Both the position numbers and the translations under genes were made by a program. A DNA stretch of 64,000 nt from assembly GCF_015062915.1 (NCBI RefSeq), contig NZ_SUTJ01000001.1:238011-302010 (forward strand), read 5' to 3'. The stretch is from Methanobrevibacter thaueri. Its GTDB lineage: Archaea > Methanobacteriota > Methanobacteria > Methanobacteriales > Methanobacteriaceae. This document shows positions 57,414-64,000 of this stretch, piece after piece (within the stretch, counting starts at the first letter, position 1; every line of letters starts with the position of its first letter). The notes beneath the pieces were generated by a model. That model searched no databases, was not told where the DNA came from, and saw only the letters and a program-made list of their open reading frames with translations.

Positions 57414-57908
57414 ATGAAAAGAAAGAATAGAAATACTTTAATTCTGATTTTTGTAATTGTCATTTTAATTGCAATTGGCTTTGCAATGAACGATTTAAAG
57501 GAAACCGTGGAATTTGAAGAGTTTTCCGTTGAGGTTCCCTCAGGAAGCAATTTTACAGATCTGGACACTGACGACCCCATAATCAAGGAAGGTCACAGAA
57601 GCATGAACAATGATTTGACAATAACCTCATTCAATAAGGAATACATCGAAAACGAGTATTACCAGCAGCACGGCGAAAGTATGGATTTCACAAAATCATC
57701 AATAGAGAACATGACCCAAGGCAAGCAAAACAATGTGACAAAACTCTCAGACAACCTTACAAGATGCATCATGACACAGATGATTGACGGAAAACAGGAC
57801 ACTGACGTTGCAGTGATATACCATGACGACACCCATTACATTATTGTTGAGGGTGGGGATGTGGAATTCATAACAGGAATTGCAGAATCAATCAAGATTT
57901 TAGAATAA
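57414..57908 (+). CDS. Membrane-anchored hypothetical protein
   Basis: A 164-residue protein with a basic start (KRKNRN), one hydrophobic helix at about residues 8-26, and a polar domain presumably outside the cell that repeats the theme of short acidic segments (TDLDTDDP) and ends in a beta-type fold (DVAVIYHDDTHYIIVEGG). I do not recognise the family. AATATATATA about 30 bp upstream is a likely promoter, divergent from the small membrane protein gene. Confidence 0.6.
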   Translation: MKRKNRNTLILIFVIVILIAIGFAMNDLKETVEFEEFSVEVPSGSNFTDLDTDDPIIKEGHRSMNNDLTITSFNKEYIENEYYQQHGESMDFTKSSIENMTQGKQNNVTKLSDNLTRCIMTQMIDGKQDTDVAVIYHDDTHYIIVEGGDVEFITGIAESIKILE

Positions 57909-57964
57909 TATTTAATAATTATAAAAAGCAAAAATAATATCATTATATTTTAATGGAGTATAAA

Positions 57965-58522
57965 ATGACAATATTAGTTATCAATAACAAAGGACAATAC
58001 AATCACAGAATTCAAAGAAGCTTACAATACCTCAATATTCCATCCGAATTAGTTTCAAACACCCTTACAGTGGAAGAGATTGAAGCTAAAAATCCAATTG
58101 GATTGATACTGGGTGGAGGACCTTCCCTTGAAGGTGCAGGCAACAGTGAAGAATACATAAAGCACTTTGAAATTCCAATTCTGGGAATATGTCTTGGACA
58201 CCAACTAATTGCAAAGGCATACGGTGGAGAGGTCACAACTTCCGACACTGAAAGCTATGCTCAAGTTAAAATAAACATCAACGCTGATGAAGGATTGTTT
58301 GAGGGACTTGCTCCTGAAATGGATGTTTGGTCATCACACAAGGACGAGGTGAAAACAATCCCTGAAGAATTTGAAATCCTGGCAAGCTCCACATTATGTG
58401 ATGTTGAATCCTTTAAGCATGAAGATAAGGATGTTTATGGAATTCAATTCCATCCAGAAGTTCATCATACTCCAAAAGGCGAAATAATCTTTAAGAACTT
58501 TTATAAAATCTGTCAAAAATAG
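57965..58522 (+). CDS. guaAA: GMP synthase, glutamine amidotransferase subunit
   Basis: The class I glutaminase subunit of the split archaeal GMP synthase; it releases ammonia for XMP amination by the partner subunit. The 185-residue protein has the nucleophile Cys in GICLGHQL near residue 75 and the His-Glu pair in FHPEVHHT near 164-170. I start it at the ATG at 57965 ([15 protein letters not shown]), because GGAG lies seven bases before it and homologues begin with this strand; the ATG at 57953 overlaps that ribosome site. Confidence 0.93.
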   Translation: MTILVINNKGQYNHRIQRSLQYLNIPSELVSNTLTVEEIEAKNPIGLILGGGPSLEGAGNSEEYIKHFEIPILGICLGHQLIAKAYGGEVTTSDTESYAQVKININADEGLFEGLAPEMDVWSSHKDEVKTIPEEFEILASSTLCDVESFKHEDKDVYGIQFHPEVHHTPKGEIIFKNFYKICQK

Positions 58523-58531
58523 GTGTTAATT

Positions 58532-58795
58532 ATGATTGATAATGCTGATGATTTAAGAGATAAAGCTAATGAATTCAAGACTGGTTTGAAAAAACAATAC
58601 GTGAACATTCCAATCGGAGATGAAGAATACGGTTTCAGAATATCTGGTATTGGTGCTAAATCAGTTAAATTAGAAAAATACGTCAAATTTGATGATATCT
58701 TTGAAGCCATTGAATCAGGCAATGACAACGGTCTCGAAGCTATGATTAAACAAATCATTGAAGATTACGAAGAGGAAGAAGAGGAAGAGGAATAA
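58532..58795 (+). CDS. Small acidic protein between the GMP synthase genes
   Basis: An 87-residue protein that I do not recognise with certainty. It has a compact N-terminal part with [18 protein letters not shown] and an end of consecutive Glu residues ([11 protein letters not shown]). The ATG at 58532 is preceded by AGGTG; a GTG at 58523 in the same frame is less likely. Its stop is one base before the guaAB start, so it is expressed with GMP synthase; whether it regulates or bridges the two subunits is unknown. Confidence 0.65.
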   Translation: MIDNADDLRDKANEFKTGLKKQYVNIPIGDEEYGFRISGIGAKSVKLEKYVKFDDIFEAIESGNDNGLEAMIKQIIEDYEEEEEEEE

Positions 58796-58796
58796 A

Positions 58797-59723
58797 ATGT
58801 TAAGCCCAAAAGAATTTATTGAAGATGCAGTGCAAAAAATAAAAGACCAAATCGGTGATGAAAAAGCAATCATTGCACTTTCCGGTGGAGTGGACAGTTC
58901 AGTATGTTCCGTGCTCGTACAGGAAGCTATCGGAGACAACCTAACCGCAATATTCGTTGACCACGGTCTTTTAAGAGAAGGTGAAGTTGAACAAGTGACA
59001 AACACATTCAAGGACAGGTTGAATTTCAAGTTTGTTGACGCTTCCGATGAGTTCATGGACGCTCTTGAAGGCGTGGAAGACCCTGAAGAGAAAAGGAAAA
59101 TAATCGGAAAAATATTCATTGAAGTGTTTGAAAGAGAAGCAATCAAATACGAGGCAAAATACCTTGTTCAAGGAACAATTGCACCGGACTGGATTGAAAC
59201 CAAAGGCGAAATCAAATCCCACCACAACCTTGCACTTCCAAGCGGTATGGTATTAGAATTATGCGAACCTATCCGTGACCTTTACAAGGATGAAGTAAGG
59301 GAAATCGGTGATGAATTAGGATTACCTGCAACAACAGTGTACAGGCAACCTTTCCCAGGACCTGGTCTTGGAGTACGTGTTGTTGGAGCATTAACAAGAG
59401 AAAATGTTGAAATCTGCAGAAAAGCAAACAAGATCGTTTGCGATGAAATTGAAGCAGCAGGAATCGATAAGGAAGTATGGCAATACTTTGCAGTGCTGAC
59501 CGACACCAAAGTGACTGGTGTTAAAGGAGACCAAAGAGACTTCGGATACCTTGTAGTGGTCAGAGTGGTTAATTCCATCGATGCAATGACCGCATCAGTG
59601 GCTGAACTTCCATGGGAAGTCATACAAACCATTTCAAAAAGAATCACTTCCGAAATTTCAGAAGTTACACACGTAGCACTGTCAATCAGTGACAAACCAC
59701 CAGCAACTATCGAATTCTGTTAA
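58797..59723 (+). CDS. guaAB: GMP synthase, ATP pyrophosphatase (PP-loop) subunit
   Basis: Activates XMP by adenylation and accepts ammonia to form GMP. The 308-residue protein shows the PP-loop [16 protein letters not shown] at about residues 24-39, DHGLLREGE, and the C-terminal dimerisation domain ending [11 protein letters not shown], including [11 protein letters not shown]. The frame is open from 58758 through a Lys/Arg-rich stretch that is just the other frame of the preceding poly-Glu tail; the ATG at 58797 with AGAGGAATAAA before it is the proper start. Confidence 0.95.
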   Translation: MLSPKEFIEDAVQKIKDQIGDEKAIIALSGGVDSSVCSVLVQEAIGDNLTAIFVDHGLLREGEVEQVTNTFKDRLNFKFVDASDEFMDALEGVEDPEEKRKIIGKIFIEVFEREAIKYEAKYLVQGTIAPDWIETKGEIKSHHNLALPSGMVLELCEPIRDLYKDEVREIGDELGLPATTVYRQPFPGPGLGVRVVGALTRENVEICRKANKIVCDEIEAAGIDKEVWQYFAVLTDTKVTGVKGDQRDFGYLVVVRVVNSIDAMTASVAELPWEVIQTISKRITSEISEVTHVALSISDKPPATIEFC

Positions 59724-59756
59724 AATACTATTTTAACTAATAGTATTTTTCTTTTT
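59722..59756 (+). terminator. Terminator hairpin after GMP synthase
   Basis: AAAATACTATT (59722-59732) with AATAGTATTTT (59739-59749), a near-perfect 11-bp stem with a six-base loop, then T-rich sequence (59745-59756). Confidence 0.8.
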
Positions 59757-59774
59757 ACTTTTTTTAGATCAACC

Positions 59775-60956
59775 ATGAAAACCACTAAAAACGCTTATCT
59801 TGCCAAATTAACTGAACAGATACAAATGAAATCCGTTAAGGTTGGGAAAAACCTTGAGGGAACAACACCACCATCAGTATTCATCGGAAGATGGTCATAT
59901 CCTAAGGTGTATGCCGGGCCGATGATGAGCTCACAAATGGGTGACACATCAATCATGGACTCCCCCGAATCCTGGATTGGGGAAAACAAGACACAGGATG
60001 AAATCATAAACTACCGTATGAATCTTGTAAGGGGAAAACAACTGATAAAGATTGATGATTTGGAAAATCCATTTGTCGAAAAGCTTCAGGACATCTCCCT
60101 TGCATCCACATCAATTGACAGTGAGGCAACATTCAAAAGAAGGCCTCAGGGATCCATGCTTACAGAGGACAGCATGCCCCACGGTCCAAGCGCAACAATA
60201 GAGAAGTTCGACATCGATGCAGTGAGATGGGACAGGCAGCTGGAAAAGACATTCTACGACACTGACCTCAAGGCGGTTGATGCCGTGGTGAACCTTCACA
60301 ACAAGGATGTTCCGTTCACTGCCATGCAAAAGGCGTTTTCAGTTGGAGCAATCGGAACCAAGAACAACCGTAAACTTGTTCCCACCCGCTGGTCAATCAC
60401 TGCTTGTGACTCAACCCTTGCAGATGAGTTTCTAAAGGAAGTGAGAAAATATGAGATACTTGACACTTATAGGGTCTATGAATTCGGTGCATTGAACAAT
60501 TATTATATAATCATTTTAACCCCAACCGAATGGCAATACGAATGGTATGAGGCATTCATAAAACTTATGAAAAACGAGGAACTGATATTTTCAGACTATG
60601 AAACCAACGGAGGCAAAAAGGAGTACTCCATTGTTGGAGGATGCTACTACACAGCCAAGATGGCAGTGCTGGATTACCTGATGAAAATCAAAAGGCAATC
60701 AGGACTGCTGATTTTAAGGGAAGCATATGACGGATATGTTCCATTGGGAGTTTTCAACGTAAGGGAAAACATAAAAGAGGCAATGCTTAGACCATACCTT
60801 GAGTTTGAAACCCTTCAGGATGCACTTAAATACAGTGGAGACAAGCTAAGAATACCTATCAGCAGGTATGTAAAGCAGGGAACACTGCTCAATGAGATGC
60901 TTCACACAAAGCAGACCACATTAGATATGTACTTTAAAAGTGAGAACAATGTTTAG
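59775..60956 (+). CDS. nreA: NreA-like DNA repair protein with PCNA-interacting tail
   Basis: A 393-residue archaeal Nre-family protein, implicated in repair of DNA damage together with PCNA. Recognised by the family-specific N-terminal block ([18 protein letters not shown], about residues 33-50), SMPHGPSA near 140 and the long conserved C-terminal half. The C-terminus has a PIP box, QTTLDMYF (about 380-387), matching Qxx[ILM]xx[FY][FY]. An N-terminal zinc ribbon found in some Nre proteins is absent here. The next gene starts before its stop codon. Confidence 0.88.
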   Translation: MKTTKNAYLAKLTEQIQMKSVKVGKNLEGTTPPSVFIGRWSYPKVYAGPMMSSQMGDTSIMDSPESWIGENKTQDEIINYRMNLVRGKQLIKIDDLENPFVEKLQDISLASTSIDSEATFKRRPQGSMLTEDSMPHGPSATIEKFDIDAVRWDRQLEKTFYDTDLKAVDAVVNLHNKDVPFTAMQKAFSVGAIGTKNNRKLVPTRWSITACDSTLADEFLKEVRKYEILDTYRVYEFGALNNYYIIILTPTEWQYEWYEAFIKLMKNEELIFSDYETNGGKKEYSIVGGCYYTAKMAVLDYLMKIKRQSGLLILREAYDGYVPLGVFNVRENIKEAMLRPYLEFETLQDALKYSGDKLRIPISRYVKQGTLLNEMLHTKQTTLDMYFKSENNV

Positions 60957-61902
60957 ATTCAAAAGCCCAAGCCAAAAAACCTTGGAGATAATGTCTGAGG
61001 TAGCAAAAGGAAATGTTGACGGAAACTTTGAGGAAAGCTGCATCAACAAAATCAGAGATTTGACCACAAAAGAGCATGTGAGAATGACAAGCAGCGCAAA
61101 CAACAGCATTTTCATTGCACTTTCAGCAGTCACAGGCGATGTGATCATCCCAGACCAGGGAGGATGGCACGGATTCAAGCAGATTGCAAAGTTTCTAGGA
61201 AAAAACCTCATTACCGTCAAGACAGATGATGGGCTTATAAACACTGATTATCTGGATGAACTTGATGTCAATGATGACTCCGCATTGATTTTCACAAGCT
61301 TTGCAGGATACACCGCCGAACAGGACATCAAAAGCATTACCAAATACTGTAAAAACAACAACATTTTAACAATTGAAGATGCTTCAGCCGGAATTGGGGA
61401 TGCTGAAAAAAGATTGGGACGTGACAGTGACGTCATCCTTGCCTCAACAGGTTCACCCAAAATGATAAATGTTGGAAGCGGAGGATTCATTGCAACAGAC
61501 AATGAGGAAATCTTCAAGAAAACTACATTGCCGCAAAAGTTAAGTAAAACTAATGAAATTATATGCAGCGGTATAGATAGTGAAATTGATAATGTTGGCA
61601 AAAACCTAGAACTTTCATTAAATGCAACAGAGCATGTAAAAAAACACATACCTAACACATTACATGCAGATAAAAGAGGCATCAATGTAATTATTCCTCA
61701 TGATAATGCAAAGGCAATATGTTGGGACTTGAAAAAGACACTCACCACAGACAAAAGCGGCATGATAACAACATGCCCCAATTACAACCGCATAAAGCAG
61801 AAGGCAATATGCATTGAAATAAAAAATCTTGACTATGACTGTCTTGAAAAAGAGAAATTGAATATTATAATAGATGAAGTTAATAATCTACTGCAAGCTT
61901 AG
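60949..61902 (+). CDS. PLP-dependent enzyme, SelA-like (MJ0158/UPF0425-type)
   Basis: A fold-type I pyridoxal-phosphate protein of about 317 residues. The order of motifs fits: [15 protein letters not shown] (PLP-phosphate loop region), [11 protein letters not shown] (Asp contacting the ring nitrogen), [16 protein letters not shown] (with the likely Schiff-base Lys). This resembles the archaeal family first annotated from MJ0158, which is related to SelA but of unclear function. The ATG at 60949 overlaps the nreA stop by eight bases; an in-frame GTG at 60940 is possible. It ends convergent with cgi121. Confidence 0.65.
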   Translation: MFRFKSPSQKTLEIMSEVAKGNVDGNFEESCINKIRDLTTKEHVRMTSSANNSIFIALSAVTGDVIIPDQGGWHGFKQIAKFLGKNLITVKTDDGLINTDYLDELDVNDDSALIFTSFAGYTAEQDIKSITKYCKNNNILTIEDASAGIGDAEKRLGRDSDVILASTGSPKMINVGSGGFIATDNEEIFKKTTLPQKLSKTNEIICSGIDSEIDNVGKNLELSLNATEHVKKHIPNTLHADKRGINVIIPHDNAKAICWDLKKTLTTDKSGMITTCPNYNRIKQKAICIEIKNLDYDCLEKEKLNIIIDEVNNLLQA

Positions 61903-62371
61903 TGATCCTGTCAATAATGACCTTTTCAATGGACATGTTGTCGGTTTCACTCTCACTAATTTTATAGAGATCCATCAGCTTTAAATCGTCACCCCTGAGA
62001 ACACCATCATCCCTTTCAAACATTTCACCCAATTCGGATGAATAATCATCACAATTAATCATAACGGCGCAAAGATTCATCTGCCCATCTTTTAAACCAA
62101 GCATGGCAAATGCCTTTGAAATCTGCCTTTGAGCGGAACATCTCAAAACAATTTCAACACTGATGTCCTTTGCAAGGTTCTCTCCACGTTCAAAAGCCAA
62201 AAATGCCTGATTAACGCCATGGATTATATGATTGGTTGATGCAACTGAATCGGCATTTAGAAGCTGGATGATTTCACCATCCTTTTTTATGGAATTTATC
62301 CTGTCCAGAGTGTCCCCGACAGAATCCACCATTCCTTTGAAACCTAAAATTTGAATGTTATCCATTTTCAT
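61880..62371 (-). CDS. cgi121: Cgi121, KEOPS complex subunit
   Basis: A 163-residue protein of the KEOPS/EKC complex, which makes N6-threonylcarbamoyladenosine at position 37 of ANN-decoding tRNAs. Cgi121 binds the tRNA CCA end. Evidence: the family core HIIHGVNQAFLAFERG near residues 48-63, VEIVLRCSAQRQISKAFAMLGLKDG near 73-97 and the following short strands. The 3' end overlaps the convergent PLP-enzyme gene by 23 bp. Only one base separates it from the upstream cimA stop, so they are probably one transcript. Confidence 0.88.
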   Translation of the reverse strand: MKMDNIQILGFKGMVDSVGDTLDRINSIKKDGEIIQLLNADSVASTNHIIHGVNQAFLAFERGENLAKDISVEIVLRCSAQRQISKAFAMLGLKDGQMNLCAVMINCDDYSSELGEMFERDDGVLRGDDLKLMDLYKISESETDNMSIEKVIIDRITKLAVDY

Positions 62372-62372
62372 G

Positions 62373-63842
62373 CTAATCCCTCAAAAGCCTGTTAACACCG
62401 GCAATGTATGCTTTAACACTTGCATTGATAATGTCAGCCTCGGTACCTCTGGCTGAAACGACACGACCATCCTTTTGAAGCTTGATTATTACATCAATGA
62501 ACGCATCAGTACCTCCGGTAATCGCATCTACATGATACTCAATCAAGTCAATGTCCTTAAATACATCCAATGATTTCAAAGCGTTGATGGTAGCGTCAAC
62601 CGGACCCAAACCCACACCTGCATTCAAAATCTCATTATCATCGATAATTATCTTAACTGAAGCTGTAGGCATGACCTTATTTCCTGAAACACATGTAAGC
62701 TCATCAAGTTTTATGCGATCCTCATGATTGATTTGCAACACATTATCCGCAATTACCTGCAAATCAACATCAGTAACAGTCTTACCCTTATCCGCCAACT
62801 CCTTGATGTCATCACAAATCTGCTTGAGCTGGTTTTCATTGACATTCAAGCCCCATTCCTTTAGCCTATTGTCAAGGCCATGGGTGCCCATATGCTTTCC
62901 AATGATGAACTTGCGCTTACGGCCAACAAGTTCAGGAGTCATTGCCTCATAAGTGGCGGAGTTCTTAATGACCCCATCGGAGTGGATACCTGACTCATGG
63001 GCAAATGCATTTTCACCGACAATTGCCTTGTTTGGCTGAATGTAAACTCCAGTGGATCTTGCAACCAGTTTGGATATGTCATAAATTTCATTGATTTTGA
63101 TATTTGTTGAAAATTGAGGAAACAACCTGTCAATGCTTACAACACACTCCTCAAAGGAAGTGTTTCCAGCACGCTCACCAATACCGTTAATTGTAGTGTG
63201 GATTTCACTGGCACCACCCTTAATTGCAGATAAGGTATTGGCAACGGCAAGTCCAAAGTCATTATGACAATGACATGCAACAGGAACAGACAAGTCATTC
63301 AATTTAGAGAATAACTCAAATGATGAATCAGGAGTCAAAATACCAACGGTATCGCATACGCAAACCCTATCGGCACCATGATCGATTGCATTGAGATAGA
63401 CTTTCCTTAAAAAATCAATATTGCTTCTGGAAGCATCTTCTGCAGATAACTCTACAATTAAACCATGGTCCTTACAGTAGTCCACGGCATTATTTGATAA
63501 CTCTATAAGCTTATCGCAAGTGGTGTTTAACTTATCATGAATATGCAATTCGGAAGTTGGGACAACTAGATTAACCCCATCAACATCACAATCAAGACAA
63601 TAATCAATGTCAATGGTTAAAGGTCTTGAAAAACTCAATATTTCAGCATTGAACCCTTGTGCAGTAATCTGTTTAATGGATTCTCTCTCGCCTTCAGAAG
63701 TAATCGCTGAACCTGCCTCAATATATTCAACACCAATCTCATCCAGTTTAGTTGAAATTCTTAACTTATTCAAAGGAGTTAATGAAACACCAGGAGTCTG
63801 TTCCCCATCACGTAAAGTAGTATCCAAAACCTTAATATTCAT
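62373..63842 (-). CDS. cimA: CimA, (R)-citramalate synthase
   Basis: A 489-residue alpha-isopropylmalate-synthase-family enzyme; the motif set ([16 protein letters not shown] at about 8-23, [48 protein letters not shown] with metal-binding His, [13 protein letters not shown]) follows the archaeal CimA pattern, making citramalate from pyruvate and acetyl-CoA for isoleucine synthesis. LeuA or AksA paralogues share these motifs, so the substrate is inferred. Residues about 380-489 form the allosteric LeuA-type regulatory domain, implying feedback control. GGTGATTTT precedes the ATG. Confidence 0.85.
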   Translation of the reverse strand: MNIKVLDTTLRDGEQTPGVSLTPLNKLRISTKLDEIGVEYIEAGSAITSEGERESIKQITAQGFNAEILSFSRPLTIDIDYCLDCDVDGVNLVVPTSELHIHDKLNTTCDKLIELSNNAVDYCKDHGLIVELSAEDASRSNIDFLRKVYLNAIDHGADRVCVCDTVGILTPDSSFELFSKLNDLSVPVACHCHNDFGLAVANTLSAIKGGASEIHTTINGIGERAGNTSFEECVVSIDRLFPQFSTNIKINEIYDISKLVARSTGVYIQPNKAIVGENAFAHESGIHSDGVIKNSATYEAMTPELVGRKRKFIIGKHMGTHGLDNRLKEWGLNVNENQLKQICDDIKELADKGKTVTDVDLQVIADNVLQINHEDRIKLDELTCVSGNKVMPTASVKIIIDDNEILNAGVGLGPVDATINALKSLDVFKDIDLIEYHVDAITGGTDAFIDVIIKLQKDGRVVSARGTEADIINASVKAYIAGVNRLLRD

Positions 63843-64000
63843 AAAATCACCAAAAAAATTGCAATAGAGCTATTAAGTAATAAAAAAACCGTCAAAAAAA
63901 ATAGAAGTAAATAATTGTAATAGAGAAAGCTTGCAGCGAAATGAAATTCCCATAGAAAACCATAGTACACAAACAAAACACAAAAGGACTTCACTACTGG
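63843..64000 (-). promoter_or_regulatory. Upstream region of cimA
   Basis: The 158 bp to the window edge are AT-rich and contain GGTGATTTT directly before cimA. The related stretches AATTGCAATAGAG (63859-63871) and AATTGTAATAGAG (63913-63925) form a 54-bp-spaced imperfect direct repeat. No gene is seen. Confidence 0.4.

Noticed and set aside
57326..57586. Upstream extension of the 49-residue membrane protein to 136 residues
   Set aside because: The extension runs antisense through the start of the divergent gene at 57414 and crosses the probable TATA box; the ATG at 57325 is better placed.
58758..58796. Lys/Arg-rich 13-residue N-terminal extension of the GMP synthase PP-loop subunit
   Set aside because: It is the second frame of the poly-Glu codons of the preceding gene, and a proper ribosome site precedes the ATG at 58797.

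Overview
This window comes from a methanogenic archaeon, most likely a gut or rumen Methanobrevibacter. It is AT-rich and carries an Eha energy-converting hydrogenase operon, split archaeal GMP synthase, GatDE, KEOPS Cgi121, NreA with a PCNA-binding tail, and archaeal (R)-citramalate synthase. About half of it is a run of giant secreted adhesin-like proteins of the kind known from Methanobrevibacter. Start sites are typically preceded by GGTGAT, GGAG or GAGG, parts of one AGGAGGTGAT-type Shine-Dalgarno. The species cannot be named from this sequence alone.

Layout. (1) 20-7308, minus strand: fifteen tightly packed genes, ehaO back to ehaA, for the membrane-bound [NiFe] hydrogenase Eha; the operon continues beyond the left edge. 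(2) 7423-9556: a sugar-nucleotide epimerase, a CPBP-type membrane protease and a small cysteine-tailed protein. (3) 9783-14883: an HTH-cupin regulator, an acyl-CoA synthetase and the three VOR subunits, which together look like a module for activating short or branched acids and interconverting them with 2-oxoacids. (4) 14893-18084: gatD-gatE for Gln-tRNA(Gln) formation. (5) 18119-20094: a YeiH-type membrane protein and a sulfide-type thiazole synthase (Thi4), divergently arranged around an 18-bp inverted repeat. (6) 20095-20805: a gene-free region holding two DtxR-like palindromes around a good archaeal promoter, followed by a chain of five hairpins and a T-run. This looks like a metal-regulated structured RNA. 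Its 3' module recurs at 54096-54198, where matched insertions on both arms of one hairpin preserve the pairing. (7) 20806-53397, minus strand: five adhesin-like genes (about 32 kb) with beta-helix repeats, 87-residue Ig-like modules (261-bp period) and lysine-rich C-termini. There is clear evidence of tandem duplication, gene conversion and repeat slippage. The fifth gene instead ends in a peptidoglycan-binding-type domain. (8) 53570-54130: two small ORFs in one frame separated by a single stop, beside the second RNA module, probably a decaying locus. (9) 54217-55519: three consecutive zinc-ribbon genes, one only 45 codons long. (10) 55657-57179: a Cys-type glutathione peroxidase and a thioredoxin reductase. 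(11) 57176-63842: small membrane proteins, split GMP synthase with a small acidic protein between its subunits, nreA, a PLP enzyme, cgi121 and cimA.

The housekeeping genes fit a hydrogenotrophic methanogen: Eha supplies low-potential ferredoxin, which VOR can use for reductive carboxylation of acyl-CoAs to branched 2-oxoacids, and CimA feeds the isoleucine pathway. The adhesins are the accessory, fast-evolving part. The metal-box RNA at about 20.1-20.5 kb is the best candidate for something undescribed.
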